In this document: piece by piece, positions 17,159 through 25,080 of the stretch
Numbering within the stretch: the first letter of the stretch is position 1
How the letters are laid out: every line of letters starts with the position of its first letter
From: an uncultured Desulfuromonadales bacterium
GTDB taxonomy: Bacteria; Desulfobacterota; Desulfuromonadia; Desulfuromonadales; Geopsychrobacteraceae
Length of the DNA stretch: 47,767 nt
Assembly: GCA_947259715.1 (NCBI GenBank)
Contig: CAMYNR010000175.1
Span: forward strand, 1-47,767
Direction of reading: 5' to 3'
The notes under the pieces: generated by a model
Told to the model about the DNA's origin: nothing
The model's database searches: none
Seen by the model: only the letters and a program-made list of their open reading frames with translations
Position numbers and translations under genes: made by a program

Positions 17159-18046
17159 CTATTCGAAATAGTATTCGAAGGTTTCCCGTTTGCCATTACG
17201 TATCAATCCAAGGTTGATGTTGCTGGCTTCCCGCACTTGCTGGAAAACCTGCAGGGCTTTTTCCGGACTGTTCAGCTCCACTTGGTTAATTTCGACCACC
17301 AGGTCGCCGACCTTTAACCCGACCTGCTCCAATAACGAGCCACGCTCCATCTCCACCAGCTTGAAGCCGATGGTCTTGCCGTTTTCCAGCTGCGGAATCA
17401 TCCGCGCGGTGCGCAGCAGACTGTTCAGGTTGGCCCGGGCATTATCGGCGGCGGACCGGGAGATTTGCCAGCGGTTCTCGCCGACGACGCTGACGCCCCG
17501 ACCGTTGGACCTGGTTGTTTTCCGCACGCTTCGCGGTGTGCTGCTTTTTCCTGTGTCCAGAGTCAGTTCGCGCCGCACGCCGCGATCCTGAATGGCCACC
17601 ATTTGCCGCTCGACCCCGGTCAGCACAACGCCGGGAGCAATCTCGCTGCCAAGCCGAAAAACCTCCGCCTCCCGACCAACCTGGATCAGGGCCAGAGAGT
17701 CCTCACCGGCAACCACTGTGCCGAGCAATTGCAATTCACCGCTCGCCCCAGGTGCCGGTTTGTCAGCTCCGGTGACCGCGCCGGTGGTCAGGTCAACCCG
17801 TTCGGCAGACTGGCCAACCGCTTGGGAATTAAAGAGGTTGCGATCAAGAATGACCTGAAAGTCATCTTCATCCAGCTGCCGGACAGTAGCTTGCCGCGAG
17901 GGCAGCTCCGGCGCCAGGACCAGGTCGCCACCCAGCGACAGATCGATAATCCGGCCGGTCAGCATCCCTGCCACCAATCCGCCGCAAACCGCGAGAATCA
18001 GCAGTAAGATATTGAGCAGCTTTTGCAGATCAATATGTGCAATCAA
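17159..18046 (-). CDS. gspC: Type II secretion system protein GspC
   Basis: First gene of the operon, 295 residues. One transmembrane helix near 10-33 (LLNILLLILAVCGGLVAG), a periplasmic HR domain (about 60-150; LDRNLFNSQAVGQ, LQLLGTVVAGEDSLALIQ) that docks to GspD, and a C-terminal PDZ domain (about 215-290; GFKLVEMERGSLLEQVGLKVG). The start codon is TTG (18044-18046), with AGG about 8 bp upstream; the next internal Met falls inside the membrane helix and would destroy it. GspC-D contact selects substrates. Confidence 0.93.
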   Translation of the reverse strand: MIAHIDLQKLLNILLLILAVCGGLVAGMLTGRIIDLSLGGDLVLAPELPSRQATVRQLDEDDFQVILDRNLFNSQAVGQSAERVDLTTGAVTGADKPAPGASGELQLLGTVVAGEDSLALIQVGREAEVFRLGSEIAPGVVLTGVERQMVAIQDRGVRRELTLDTGKSSTPRSVRKTTRSNGRGVSVVGENRWQISRSAADNARANLNSLLRTARMIPQLENGKTIGFKLVEMERGSLLEQVGLKVGDLVVEINQVELNSPEKALQVFQQVREASNINLGLIRNGKRETFEYYFE

Positions 18047-18105
18047 GAATCAAACCTGTATAGAAGAGTCGGTTGAGACGGGGGGCCTCAATCCATGGCG
18101 CTGTT

Positions 18106-18134
18106 ATTATACCGAAATTTAATTTTTTTTTAAC
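18106..18134 (-). promoter_or_regulatory. Possible promoter of the gsp operon
   Basis: On the minus strand a perfect TATAAT (18106-18111) stands 60 bp before the gspC start. The -35 box 17 bp away (GTTAAA, 18129-18134) is weak, and an A-rich tract precedes it that may act as an UP-like element. The gap follows the sulfite reductase stop directly, and no clear terminator separates the two units. Confidence 0.45.
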
Positions 18135-18153
18135 TTCTTCATGGTGATTTGGT

Positions 18154-18837
18154 TCAATTGTCTTCCTTCTCTTCCCCCAGGGCAACTTTGCGCATGGTTT
18201 CCATACCGACCTCATCGACCAGTCGACCAAAGCGGCACTTACGCCCCTGGGCCGCGAACCAGTCGAGCAGCCGTTCAACCGCGGCAAGCGCCTGTTCTTG
18301 ATCGGGGACATGCTCCAGCAGCCGTTTGCTGAGCTTTGGCTGGCTGCCGCCATTGCCCCCAAGCTGAACGTGCCAACCGCGCGGGGTGCCGATCAGGCCG
18401 ACGTCCTTGACGCAGGTTTCGGCGCAGTCATTGGGGCAGCCTGAGACCCCGAGCTTCATTTTCCAGGGCAGCTCCCGGCCATGAAACTGCTGGTCGAGAA
18501 CCAGGCCCAGCTTGACGGAATCCTGCAGTCCACGCTTACAGAAATCGGTGCCCGGGCAGATCTTGACGCTGCGCACACAGAGCCCGGTCGCCCGGCCGAT
18601 CTGCTGCCCCAGATCCTGCCAGGCACTGTCGATCTGCTCCTCGGCGAAACCGATCAGGGTGACCCGCTGAGCGCTGGTCAACTTGATCTGCTTAACCTGA
18701 TACTGATCGGCGACATCCGCGATGGTGCGCAATTGCTCGGCAGTGATCAGGCCGGCCGGAGTGTGGGGGGTTAACGCATAGGTCTGCCGGTCGCGCTGCA
18801 CGATGGCACCCTTTTCCTTGATATCTTGTTTCAGCAT
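18154..18837 (-). CDS. Small siroheme/4Fe-4S sulfite reductase-like protein (aSir type)
   Basis: About 227 residues, the size of the low-molecular-weight assimilatory-type sulfite reductases. Residues 1-75 form the ferredoxin-like half domain of nitrite/sulfite reductases. The siroheme/4Fe-4S site is complete: Cys94 and Cys100 (CPGTDFC) and Cys134 and Cys138 (SGCPNDCAE), i.e. CX5C and CX3C. Expected reaction: six-electron reduction of sulfite (or nitrite) in the cytoplasm; the substrate is not proven by sequence. The ATG at 18835-18837 is preferred over upstream in-frame starts because it matches the family N-terminus. It lies 16 bp after a rubredoxin-membrane protein that could deliver electrons. 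Confidence 0.82.
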   Translation of the reverse strand: MLKQDIKEKGAIVQRDRQTYALTPHTPAGLITAEQLRTIADVADQYQVKQIKLTSAQRVTLIGFAEEQIDSAWQDLGQQIGRATGLCVRSVKICPGTDFCKRGLQDSVKLGLVLDQQFHGRELPWKMKLGVSGCPNDCAETCVKDVGLIGTPRGWHVQLGGNGGSQPKLSKRLLEHVPDQEQALAAVERLLDWFAAQGRKCRFGRLVDEVGMETMRKVALGEEKEDN

Positions 18838-18853
18838 CGGTCTTCTGTCCTTT

Positions 18854-19465
18854 TCATTTTTCTGCAATTTTGGAGCGGAGACGGCCAAAAACCAGAACCC
18901 CGCCATAATGCCCAAGCAAGGTGACGCAGGCGAGCATGGCGACAACCAAGATAAAGTAGAGTCCGGCCGGCCAGCCACCATCGGCAAGCACCTGCGGGTC
19001 AAGCCAGCGCCAGATTATCGCGGTACTGAGGAGCACCAGCAGCCCTGCGGCAAGCAGGATTTTTTTCACAAAGATCGGCGCCTTCTCTCCGGCAAACTTT
19101 TTCTGCCAATCAAACAGTCCGCTGACAAAGGTCGGCGGAACGGCAAGCAAGCCGACCAGCAGCAGATAAAACGCCGACTGTTCAAAAGACTCCAGGGAAA
19201 AAATCAAAGCCAGCAGCAGAAACAACAGCGCGGTTGGAATCAGGGCATTGGGAAAGTGCGCAAAAACCGCATGCGGCACAAAAGTTTCCCGCATTTCCTG
19301 AAGCAAACCTCGCTCTGCAGCTTCAGCTGCAGCCGGATGCTGCGACGCTACCTCCTCGACCAGCTCGAACTGGCTGGCAGCGGCATGACAGACCGGACAA
19401 AACTCAGGTGGCGCCTCCCCCTCATGGAGGTAGCCACAGACCTTGCAGCGCCAGACTTTTTTCAC
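18854..19465 (-). CDS. Rubredoxin-like domain fused to a four-helix membrane protein (DUF2231-like)
   Basis: About 203 residues. Residues 4-36 are a rubrerythrin-type rubredoxin domain: CKVC, 12 residues, CPVC. A hinge follows, then HAVFAHFPNALIPTALL and about four membrane helices spanning roughly 75-195, as in DUF2231 proteins. The start is uncertain: GTG at 19463-19465 places the rubredoxin at the N-terminus in the usual way; the TTG codons further up give an unlikely leader. The one-electron Fe site on a membrane anchor, just upstream of a siroheme reductase, suggests electron transfer between a membrane carrier and that enzyme, which is inference. Confidence 0.72.
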   Translation of the reverse strand: MKKVWRCKVCGYLHEGEAPPEFCPVCHAAASQFELVEEVASQHPAAAEAAERGLLQEMRETFVPHAVFAHFPNALIPTALLFLLLALIFSLESFEQSAFYLLLVGLLAVPPTFVSGLFDWQKKFAGEKAPIFVKKILLAAGLLVLLSTAIIWRWLDPQVLADGGWPAGLYFILVVAMLACVTLLGHYGGVLVFGRLRSKIAEK

Positions 19466-19598
19466 CAATCCAGCCCCCAGGAATAAAAGTTCAAATCCAA
19501 ACCGGATTCCTCTATAATCGCCGCATGATCGCAACAATTTGATATTTCTTCAAGCGGTGCATTGTAACAACCCGAAAAGTTAATTCCAATCGATTATT

Positions 19599-19774
19599 TA
19601 GTGAGCATCCGGAAACTCCGGATGCCACTTGGCGGTTTCCAGATTGGAAACGAGCATTTTTTTTGCAGGGTCAAGGAAATCAAGGCATTGCGCGGAGGCG
19701 TACATCGTACGCCGCACAAGCAAGGCCGCAGGTTGACCCAGAGATTGTGAAAAAGTGCCGTTTCCGATGGAAAC
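19599..19774 (+). repeat. Nested inverted-repeat element (REP/MITE-like), with one copy of a 57-bp dispersed repeat at its left end
   Basis: This fills most of the 334-bp gene-free stretch 19466-19799. Left to right: a perfect 9-bp stem (19605-19613 with 19617-19625); GTTTCCA-gat-TGGAAAC (19635-19651); eight T; GGGTCAA (19668-19674); a core hairpin GGCGTAC-atc-GTACGCC (19697-19713); TTGACCC (19733-19739) pairing with GGGTCAA; A-rich stretch; GTTTCC-gat-GGAAAC (19760-19774). The outer 40-bp arms are imperfect inverted copies of each other. The first 57 bp (19599-19655) match 28680-28736 on the minus strand at about 41 of 57 positions. No coding capacity or transposase. Confidence 0.8.
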
Positions 19775-19799
19775 TATTTAATTCCCAAGGAGAGAGCAG

Positions 19800-20792
19800 A
19801 TGAAAGCAGTCCTGATGGATGAATTCGGACCCGCCGAGGTGATGAAGGTCGGCGAGGTGGAGCAACCGACCCCCAAGGCCAATGAGGTGCTGATCAAGGT
19901 GGTCGCCACCAGCATCAACCGTCCCGACCTGGTGCAACGGGAAGGCAAGTATCCGCCCCCGCCGGGAGATTCGGAAATCCTCGGCCTGGAAGTCGCCGGC
20001 ACCATCGCCGAGCTTGGCAGCGAAGTCAGCGGCTGGCAGGTCGGCGACCGGGTGATGGCCCTGGTCGGCGGCGGCGGTTATGCCGAATATGCCGTGGCCT
20101 ACGAAAACCACCTGATGCCGATCCCCGAGAGCATGAGCTTCGAGGAGGCGGCCTGCGTCAACGAAAGCTACCTGACCGCTTTTTTGAACGTCTTCATGAT
20201 CGGCGACCTGCAGGACGGTCAGACGGCAATCCTGCACGGCGGTGGCGGCGGCGTCAACACCGCGGCGATTCAGCTGGCCAAGGCGTTAACTCCCAATGCC
20301 AAACTGATCGTCACGGCCCACCCGAGCAAAATTGAGCGGGTCAAGGAGCTGGGGGCAGACCTGGTGATCGACTTTACCACCACCCCCGACTTCAGCGATG
20401 CCGTTAAGGAGTTTACCAACAAGAAAGGCGTCAATGTCATTCTCGATCATGTCGGCGCCAAATACCTGAAGCCGAACATGGCCAGCCTCGGCTATACCGG
20501 CAGGTTGGTGATTATCGGCATTATCAGCGGCATCAAGGCAGAGCTGAATCTGGCGCTGATGATGGTCAAGCGTCAGCAGATTATCGGTTCGGTGCTGCGC
20601 AGCCGACCCGTCGCGGAGAAAGGTGAGATTATCGCTGAGTTCACCCGCCGGGCACTGCCGAAATTTGCCGACCGAAGCATTGTGCCGATCATCGAAAAGG
20701 TCTTTCCCCTCGATGAGATTGTCGCTGCCCACAAAATGATGGAAGCGGATCAGCACTTCGGCAAGATTGTCCTGAAAACCAGCGCAGCCTGA
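19800..20792 (+). CDS. Zinc-independent NAD(P)H:quinone oxidoreductase-like MDR protein
   Basis: A 330-residue medium-chain dehydrogenase/reductase of the quinone oxidoreductase (PIG3-like) branch. The catalytic domain begins MKAVLMDEFGPAEVMKVGEV and carries INRPDLVQREGKYPPPPG, the sequence usual for this group; the zinc ligands of alcohol dehydrogenases are absent. The nucleotide-binding region reads ILHGGGGGVNTAAIQLAKAL, with Asn where relatives normally have the last Gly of the loop. Likely reaction: NADPH-dependent reduction of quinones or enones. The start follows AAGGAGAG, immediately right of the repeat element, and a strong terminator follows the stop. Confidence 0.85.
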   Translation: MKAVLMDEFGPAEVMKVGEVEQPTPKANEVLIKVVATSINRPDLVQREGKYPPPPGDSEILGLEVAGTIAELGSEVSGWQVGDRVMALVGGGGYAEYAVAYENHLMPIPESMSFEEAACVNESYLTAFLNVFMIGDLQDGQTAILHGGGGGVNTAAIQLAKALTPNAKLIVTAHPSKIERVKELGADLVIDFTTTPDFSDAVKEFTNKKGVNVILDHVGAKYLKPNMASLGYTGRLVIIGIISGIKAELNLALMMVKRQQIIGSVLRSRPVAEKGEIIAEFTRRALPKFADRSIVPIIEKVFPLDEIVAAHKMMEADQHFGKIVLKTSAA

Positions 20793-20814
20793 AATCCAGG
20801 CAGATAAGTGAAAT

Positions 20815-20849
20815 GCAAGGGCCTGTGTCGTTTTGACGCAGGCCCTTGC
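20815..20849 (+). terminator. Rho-independent terminator after the quinone oxidoreductase-like gene
   Basis: A 15-bp stem (20815-20829 with 20835-20849) with a single G-U pair and a 5-nt loop GTTTT, followed by a short weak T stretch. It lies 23 bp after the stop codon. Confidence 0.82.
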
Positions 20850-20942
20850 TTTACCCGAAAGCCCCACCTGTAAGCGAACCTCAGTACCTCCCTTGGACCT
20901 ACCTCCAAACAACTATTTAACGATATAATAAGAGTATGTGAC

Positions 20943-21011
20943 TATGCTCTCCCCACCCCTGGCCCGATTCGCCGATTGGTGAAGCGAATAGCATGGCCAA
21001 ATGAGAGCATA
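20943..21011 (+). promoter_or_regulatory. Structured leader upstream of the lipoprotein gene
   Basis: Three nested pairings form one imperfect 69-nt hairpin: TATGCTCTC (20943-20951) with GAGAGCATA (21003-21011), TGGCC (20960-20964) with GGCCA (20995-20999), and ATTCGC (20967-20972) with GCGAAT (20984-20989). A TATAAT box at 20924-20929 (no clear -35 box) would place transcription start just before it, so it would be in the leader of the gene starting at 21066. No riboswitch class was recognised. Apart from the terminator at 20815-20849, nothing else was seen in this 273-bp gap. Confidence 0.45.
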
Positions 21012-21065
21012 ACCATATCTAGATCGGCTCAGGAAAAAAACCGCTACCGATAAAAGGCCTAAGCC

Positions 21066-21596
21066 ATGAGAAATGCAAAGAGATTCCTGCCCCTGTTCAT
21101 CTTTATTATTTTGCCGGTGCTGCTTGCTTCAGGCTGTAAAAGCACCCAGGCCTACTACCGAGGTTACCTTTCGCAAAATGCCAGCAACCTTACTCTGGTC
21201 GACAACTCTTCCCAGCAGGGCAACTGGAAAACCTTCGATATGCAATTGAACTATACTGCGGAAAAAGGCAATGCCAGTCTGGATATCCGTGGCACAGGCC
21301 AGTTTGGCCTCTATTACCAGCTGAATTCCGCGCGCATTGCCAACCTGGATCTCTATTTATTTTTCATCAACGACCGAACCCAGGTATTGGAAACTGTCCG
21401 GCTTTTCTCAGCGATCAATATCTCACCCGAAGATCAGATTCACTTCGCCAAGCACCTGCAAGTGCCCGCGGGCGCAGCAGCGATCTCCTTCGGTTACTAT
21501 GGTCAGTCGCGCAGCGACGGCGGAAATGATGGTGAGCATGGAGGCGGCGGCGGGGGTACGGAATGGTTCGCCAAGCTGCCGAAAAAACCTGACTGA
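21066..21596 (+). CDS. Putative lipoprotein of unknown function
   Basis: A 176-residue exported protein. The signal peptide MRNAKRFLPLFIFIILPVLL ends in the lipobox LASGC, so it should be lipid-anchored at Cys24. The mature part is strand-rich (SLDIRGTGQFGLYYQLNSAR, LDLYLFFIND) and could be an immunoglobulin- or lipocalin-like sandwich; no family was recognised. A Gly-rich linker of six consecutive glycines precedes the C-terminal TEWFAKLPKKPD. The start has AAAGG about 9 bp upstream. It precedes the ATP-grasp gene by 162 bp on the same strand, but a functional link is not shown. Confidence 0.75.
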   Translation: MRNAKRFLPLFIFIILPVLLASGCKSTQAYYRGYLSQNASNLTLVDNSSQQGNWKTFDMQLNYTAEKGNASLDIRGTGQFGLYYQLNSARIANLDLYLFFINDRTQVLETVRLFSAINISPEDQIHFAKHLQVPAGAAAISFGYYGQSRSDGGNDGEHGGGGGGTEWFAKLPKKPD

Positions 21597-21758
21597 GTCT
21601 CTGTTCTTAGAGCAGGCTCAGCGCCATTGAATCTGCTAAAATCAACAGCCAGCTCCAGGTGACTGTGTTATTATCTTGAACAGTACGCGGATTTATTGGT
21701 GCCCTTTTCCCCAATGAAGAATGTCCCAGAAACCACCGGGCTTGCCAGGAGGTATGAA

Positions 21759-23249
21759 ATGAAGTTTGACGGCTACGATACCGAGGGGTTTTACGATGAG
21801 CTGTTTGACGCCTCAAATCAGCCACGCCCAGGAGCTGACCTGCTGATCGAGCGGATCGACAAACTCCAGGAGAGTGAATTGCAGCGCCGGCAACGCGCCG
21901 CTGAGCGGGCGCTGCTGAACCTTGGCATCACCTTCAACGTTTACGGCCACGAAAGCCAGACGGAAAAAATCTTCCCCTTTGACATTGTCCCCAGGATCGT
22001 TCAGGCCCAGGAATGGCTGACCCTTGAGTCCGGCCTCAAGCAACGGATCACCGCCCTGAACGCCTTTATCGACGATATTTACAACGAGCAGAAGATCATC
22101 AAGGATGGAGTCATCCCCGCCGATCTGGTGTTTTCCGCCGATGGTTACCGTAAGCAGTGCCTCGGCCTCAAGCCCCCCGGGCGGATCTGGTGCCATATAA
22201 CCGGCACCGACCTGGTCCGCAGTGGCGATGGTCAGTTCTACGTGCTGGAAGACAATCTGCGCTGCCCCTCCGGGGTTTCTTATGTCCTGGAAAACCGGAT
22301 GCTGATGAAGCGCACCTTCCCCCAGGTATTTGAGGCCTGCAGTGTCCAGCCGGTCACCGATTACGCCAGTCGCCTGCTGGATATGCTGCAGGAGCTTGCC
22401 CCCGCCGGAGTACGGGCGCCGACGGTGGCCGTCTGGACCCCGGGGATTTACAATTCAGCCTACTTCGAGCACAGCTTTCTGGCCCAGCAGATGGGCGTAC
22501 AGCTGGTCGAGGGCAGTGATTTGGTGGTTATCCGCGGCGAAGTGATGATGCGTACCACCCAGGGCCTGGAGCGGGTTGATGTCATTTACCGCCGAATCGA
22601 TGACGATTTCATGGATCCACAAACCTTCCGAGCCGACTCGATGCTTGGCGTCCCCGGCCTGATGGAGGCCTATGCCAAGGGCCACGTGGCCCTGGCCAAC
22701 GCTCCCGGCACCGGAGTCGCCGACGATAAAGCTGTCTATGCCTATGTGCCGGAAATCATCCGCTACTATCTGGGCGAAGATCCGATCGTCGCCAACGTGC
22801 CGACCTATGCCTGCTGGCGGGATGACGAGCGGCAGTACGTGCTGGAAAACCTCGACAAACTGGTGGTCAAGGCGGTCAATGAATCAGGTGGCTACGGCAT
22901 GCTGATCGGCCCGCACGCCAGCGCCGCCGAACGCGCCGAATTTGCCCAGCGGATCAAAGCCAAGCCACGGACCTACATCGCCCAGCCGACTCTCGACCTG
23001 TCCCGCGTGCCGGTCCTGGTGAACGACCACTTTGAAGGTCGCCACGTCGATCTGCGCCCCTATATCCTTTACGGCAAATCAAGCATCTACGTTTTGCCCG
23101 GCGGCCTGACCCGGGTGGCCTTGAAAAAAGGCTCCCTGGTGGTCAACTCCTCCCAGGGCGGCGGCAGTAAAGATACCTGGGTCCTCAATGCCGGCGGCGG
23201 TGCTTCTCCGGAATCTCCGCTGCGCACCGAGGAGGAAAAACCATGCTGA
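21759..23249 (+). CDS. Circularly permuted ATP-grasp type 2 protein (DUF404/DUF407), Anbu operon
   Basis: About 496 residues. It matches the circularly permuted ATP-grasp family by [17 protein letters not shown] at the N-terminus, [34 protein letters not shown] and [20 protein letters not shown], the last two containing acidic and basic residues expected for Mg-ATP. ATP-grasp enzymes join a carboxylate to an amine or thiol; the substrate of this branch is unknown. The frame is open upstream, but AGGAGG at 21747-21752 sets the ATG at 21759. The stop overlaps the alpha-E gene by 7 bp, and the proteasome-like Anbu gene follows, the conserved context of this family. Confidence 0.93.
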   Translation: MKFDGYDTEGFYDELFDASNQPRPGADLLIERIDKLQESELQRRQRAAERALLNLGITFNVYGHESQTEKIFPFDIVPRIVQAQEWLTLESGLKQRITALNAFIDDIYNEQKIIKDGVIPADLVFSADGYRKQCLGLKPPGRIWCHITGTDLVRSGDGQFYVLEDNLRCPSGVSYVLENRMLMKRTFPQVFEACSVQPVTDYASRLLDMLQELAPAGVRAPTVAVWTPGIYNSAYFEHSFLAQQMGVQLVEGSDLVVIRGEVMMRTTQGLERVDVIYRRIDDDFMDPQTFRADSMLGVPGLMEAYAKGHVALANAPGTGVADDKAVYAYVPEIIRYYLGEDPIVANVPTYACWRDDERQYVLENLDKLVVKAVNESGGYGMLIGPHASAAERAEFAQRIKAKPRTYIAQPTLDLSRVPVLVNDHFEGRHVDLRPYILYGKSSIYVLPGGLTRVALKKGSLVVNSSQGGGSKDTWVLNAGGGASPESPLRTEEEKPC

Positions 23250-24220
23250 GCCGGGTCGCCAACTCTATCTACTGGCTGAATCGCTATATCGAACGCGCTG
23301 AGAACGTCGCCCGCTTCATCGATGCGAACTACCATATGGCGCTGGACGTTCCCGGTGGTGCCGCCGCGCAGTGGCAACCCCTGATCAACACCACCGGGGA
23401 CCATGAACTGTTTGCCGAACTCTATGGTGAAACCAGCCAGGAAGCGGCGATCGAATTTCTCACCTTCGATCGCAACAATCCCAATTCGATCCGCTCCTGT
23501 GTGCGGGCAGCACGCGAAAATGCCCGCTCGGTGCGTGAATACATCAGCTCGGAGATGTGGGAACAGCTCAACACCTTCTACCTGATGCTCAGCGACGCCG
23601 CCCAGGACACCTCGATGGACCTGCCGCACCAGTTTTTTGTCGACATCATGAACGCCAGCCACGCCTTCATCGGCATCACAGACGCCACCATGACCCACGG
23701 TGAGGGCTGGCACTTCGGGCGCCTCGGGCGGATGCTGGAAAGGGCCGACAAGACCACCCGGATCCTCGATGTCAAATATTTCATTCTGCTGCCCTCGGTG
23801 GATTATATCGGCAGCCCCTACGACAATATTCTCTGGGCCGCCCTGCTGCGCTCGGCCAGCGCCTTTGAGATGTACCGCAAACGCCACGGCCGGATTCACC
23901 CGGAAAAAATCGTCGATTTTCTGCTGCTTGACGGCCGCTTCCCGCGAGCGGTCCACTACTGTTTGACGACGGCGGAAATTTCCCTGCACAACATTACCGG
24001 CACCCCGAGGGGCTCCTTTGCCAACGAGGCGGAGAAACAACTTGGCCGGCTTCTGGCCGAATTCGACTATGCCGACATCAGGGAAATCATCGACGGCGGC
24101 CTGCACGAATACCTCGACAACACCCAAAACCGCCTCAATGTCGTGGGTAATGCCGTTCAGGAGGTCTTTTTCAGCCCCCGGCCAGCGGCCCTCGCCAACG
24201 AGTCGCAAACCCAGGAGTGA
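23243..24220 (+). CDS. Alpha-E domain protein (DUF403), Anbu operon
   Basis: A 325-residue all-helical protein. The start [24 protein letters not shown] is the hallmark of the alpha-E family, and the repeated pattern [20 protein letters not shown] recurs later. It is typically encoded beside the circularly permuted ATP-grasp and is thought to act with it; its biochemical role is not established. The ATG lies inside the last codons of the ATP-grasp gene and the stop is 4 bp before Anbu, so the three are one operon. Confidence 0.93.
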   Translation: MLSRVANSIYWLNRYIERAENVARFIDANYHMALDVPGGAAAQWQPLINTTGDHELFAELYGETSQEAAIEFLTFDRNNPNSIRSCVRAARENARSVREYISSEMWEQLNTFYLMLSDAAQDTSMDLPHQFFVDIMNASHAFIGITDATMTHGEGWHFGRLGRMLERADKTTRILDVKYFILLPSVDYIGSPYDNILWAALLRSASAFEMYRKRHGRIHPEKIVDFLLLDGRFPRAVHYCLTTAEISLHNITGTPRGSFANEAEKQLGRLLAEFDYADIREIIDGGLHEYLDNTQNRLNVVGNAVQEVFFSPRPAALANESQTQE

Positions 24221-24224
24221 GGAA

Positions 24225-25004
24225 ATGACATTTTGTCTCGGCATGCGACTGAAAACCGGCCTGATCAGTCTGTCCGACACCCGGATCACCTCCGGAAACG
24301 AGGCGATTACGGCGAAAAAGGTGTCGATTTTCCAAGGGGAACAATCGGCGATGTTCCTGATGACCTCGGGGCTGCGCTCAGCGCGGGACAAAGCCCTGAC
24401 CTATTTTGAAGAGCTGCTCGAAGAACAGGAGCAGCCATTTGACAAACTCTACAAGGCGGTCAACGCCTTCGCCGGTCAGATCCGCCGAGCGGCGGAAGAG
24501 GATCAGGCTGCGCTGCAAAAGGATGGCCTCCAGTTCAATATCCATTCGCTGATCGGTGGCCAGATGGCCAACGACAAGGAACCCAGGCTCTACCTGCTCT
24601 ACCCGCAGGGCAACTGGGTTGAAGTTGCCAAGGGCACTCCGTATCAGATTGTCGGCGCCGGCGGTTATGGCAAGCCGATTCTCGACCGCACCCTGACCTA
24701 CAAGGATTCCCTGGAATTTGCCTTGAAAGTCGGCATCCTGGCCTTCGATTCAACCCGGATCAGTGCCACCGATGTTGATCTGCCGGTCGACGTTCTGCTT
24801 TACGAGCGGGACTCTTTCCGCTTTGTCGAGCATCGCTTTTATGAAGAGGACCTGCAGGAGATATCAAGCTGGTGGATGGAGCGGCTGAAAGAAAATATCA
24901 ATGCCCTGCCCTCGGAATTCATCGACCGGGTCATGGAGCAGCTTGAACCACCGGAGGAGATCCCCCTGCTGGCACCGCGCAAAACGAGAGAAGAACGAAA
25001 ATAA
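24225..25004 (+). CDS. Anbu proteasome-type peptidase
   Basis: About 259 residues, of the Anbu branch of the Ntn-hydrolase/proteasome beta family. The second codon is Thr (MTFCLGMRL), which becomes the N-terminal nucleophile after Met removal. Asp17 (SLSDTRIT) and Lys30/Lys31 (ITAKKVSIF) occupy the positions of the proteasome charge relay, counted from that Thr. GAGGYGKPILDR and the long acidic C-terminal part fit Anbu rather than HslV. The frame extends far upstream in the alpha-E gene, but the ATG at 24225, after TGAGGA, creates the mature Thr and is certain on family grounds. Expected: a self-compartmentalised cytoplasmic peptidase of unknown substrate. Confidence 0.92.
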   Translation: MTFCLGMRLKTGLISLSDTRITSGNEAITAKKVSIFQGEQSAMFLMTSGLRSARDKALTYFEELLEEQEQPFDKLYKAVNAFAGQIRRAAEEDQAALQKDGLQFNIHSLIGGQMANDKEPRLYLLYPQGNWVEVAKGTPYQIVGAGGYGKPILDRTLTYKDSLEFALKVGILAFDSTRISATDVDLPVDVLLYERDSFRFVEHRFYEEDLQEISSWWMERLKENINALPSEFIDRVMEQLEPPEEIPLLAPRKTREERK

Positions 25005-25080
25005 GCCGGCAGGGGCCATAATGGCTTAGGGGAAAATGGTGCCCCAGGGAGCAGCTTGGCGAGGCTCCCCGGCAGGGGCT

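Noticed and set aside
19680-20237. Minus-strand open frame running from the quinone oxidoreductase gene into the repeat element
   Set aside because: It reads through palindromic repeats and antisense sequence, with no protein features.
23087-24391. A 434-codon open frame on the minus strand across the alpha-E gene
   Set aside because: Antisense shadow of the ATP-grasp/alpha-E genes in a GC-rich region; no ribosome site or motif.
25005-25080. A terminator between Anbu and the thiol peroxidase gene
   Set aside because: Several short GC-rich pairings exist (GCCATAATGGC among them) but none has a convincing stem with a T tail in either direction.
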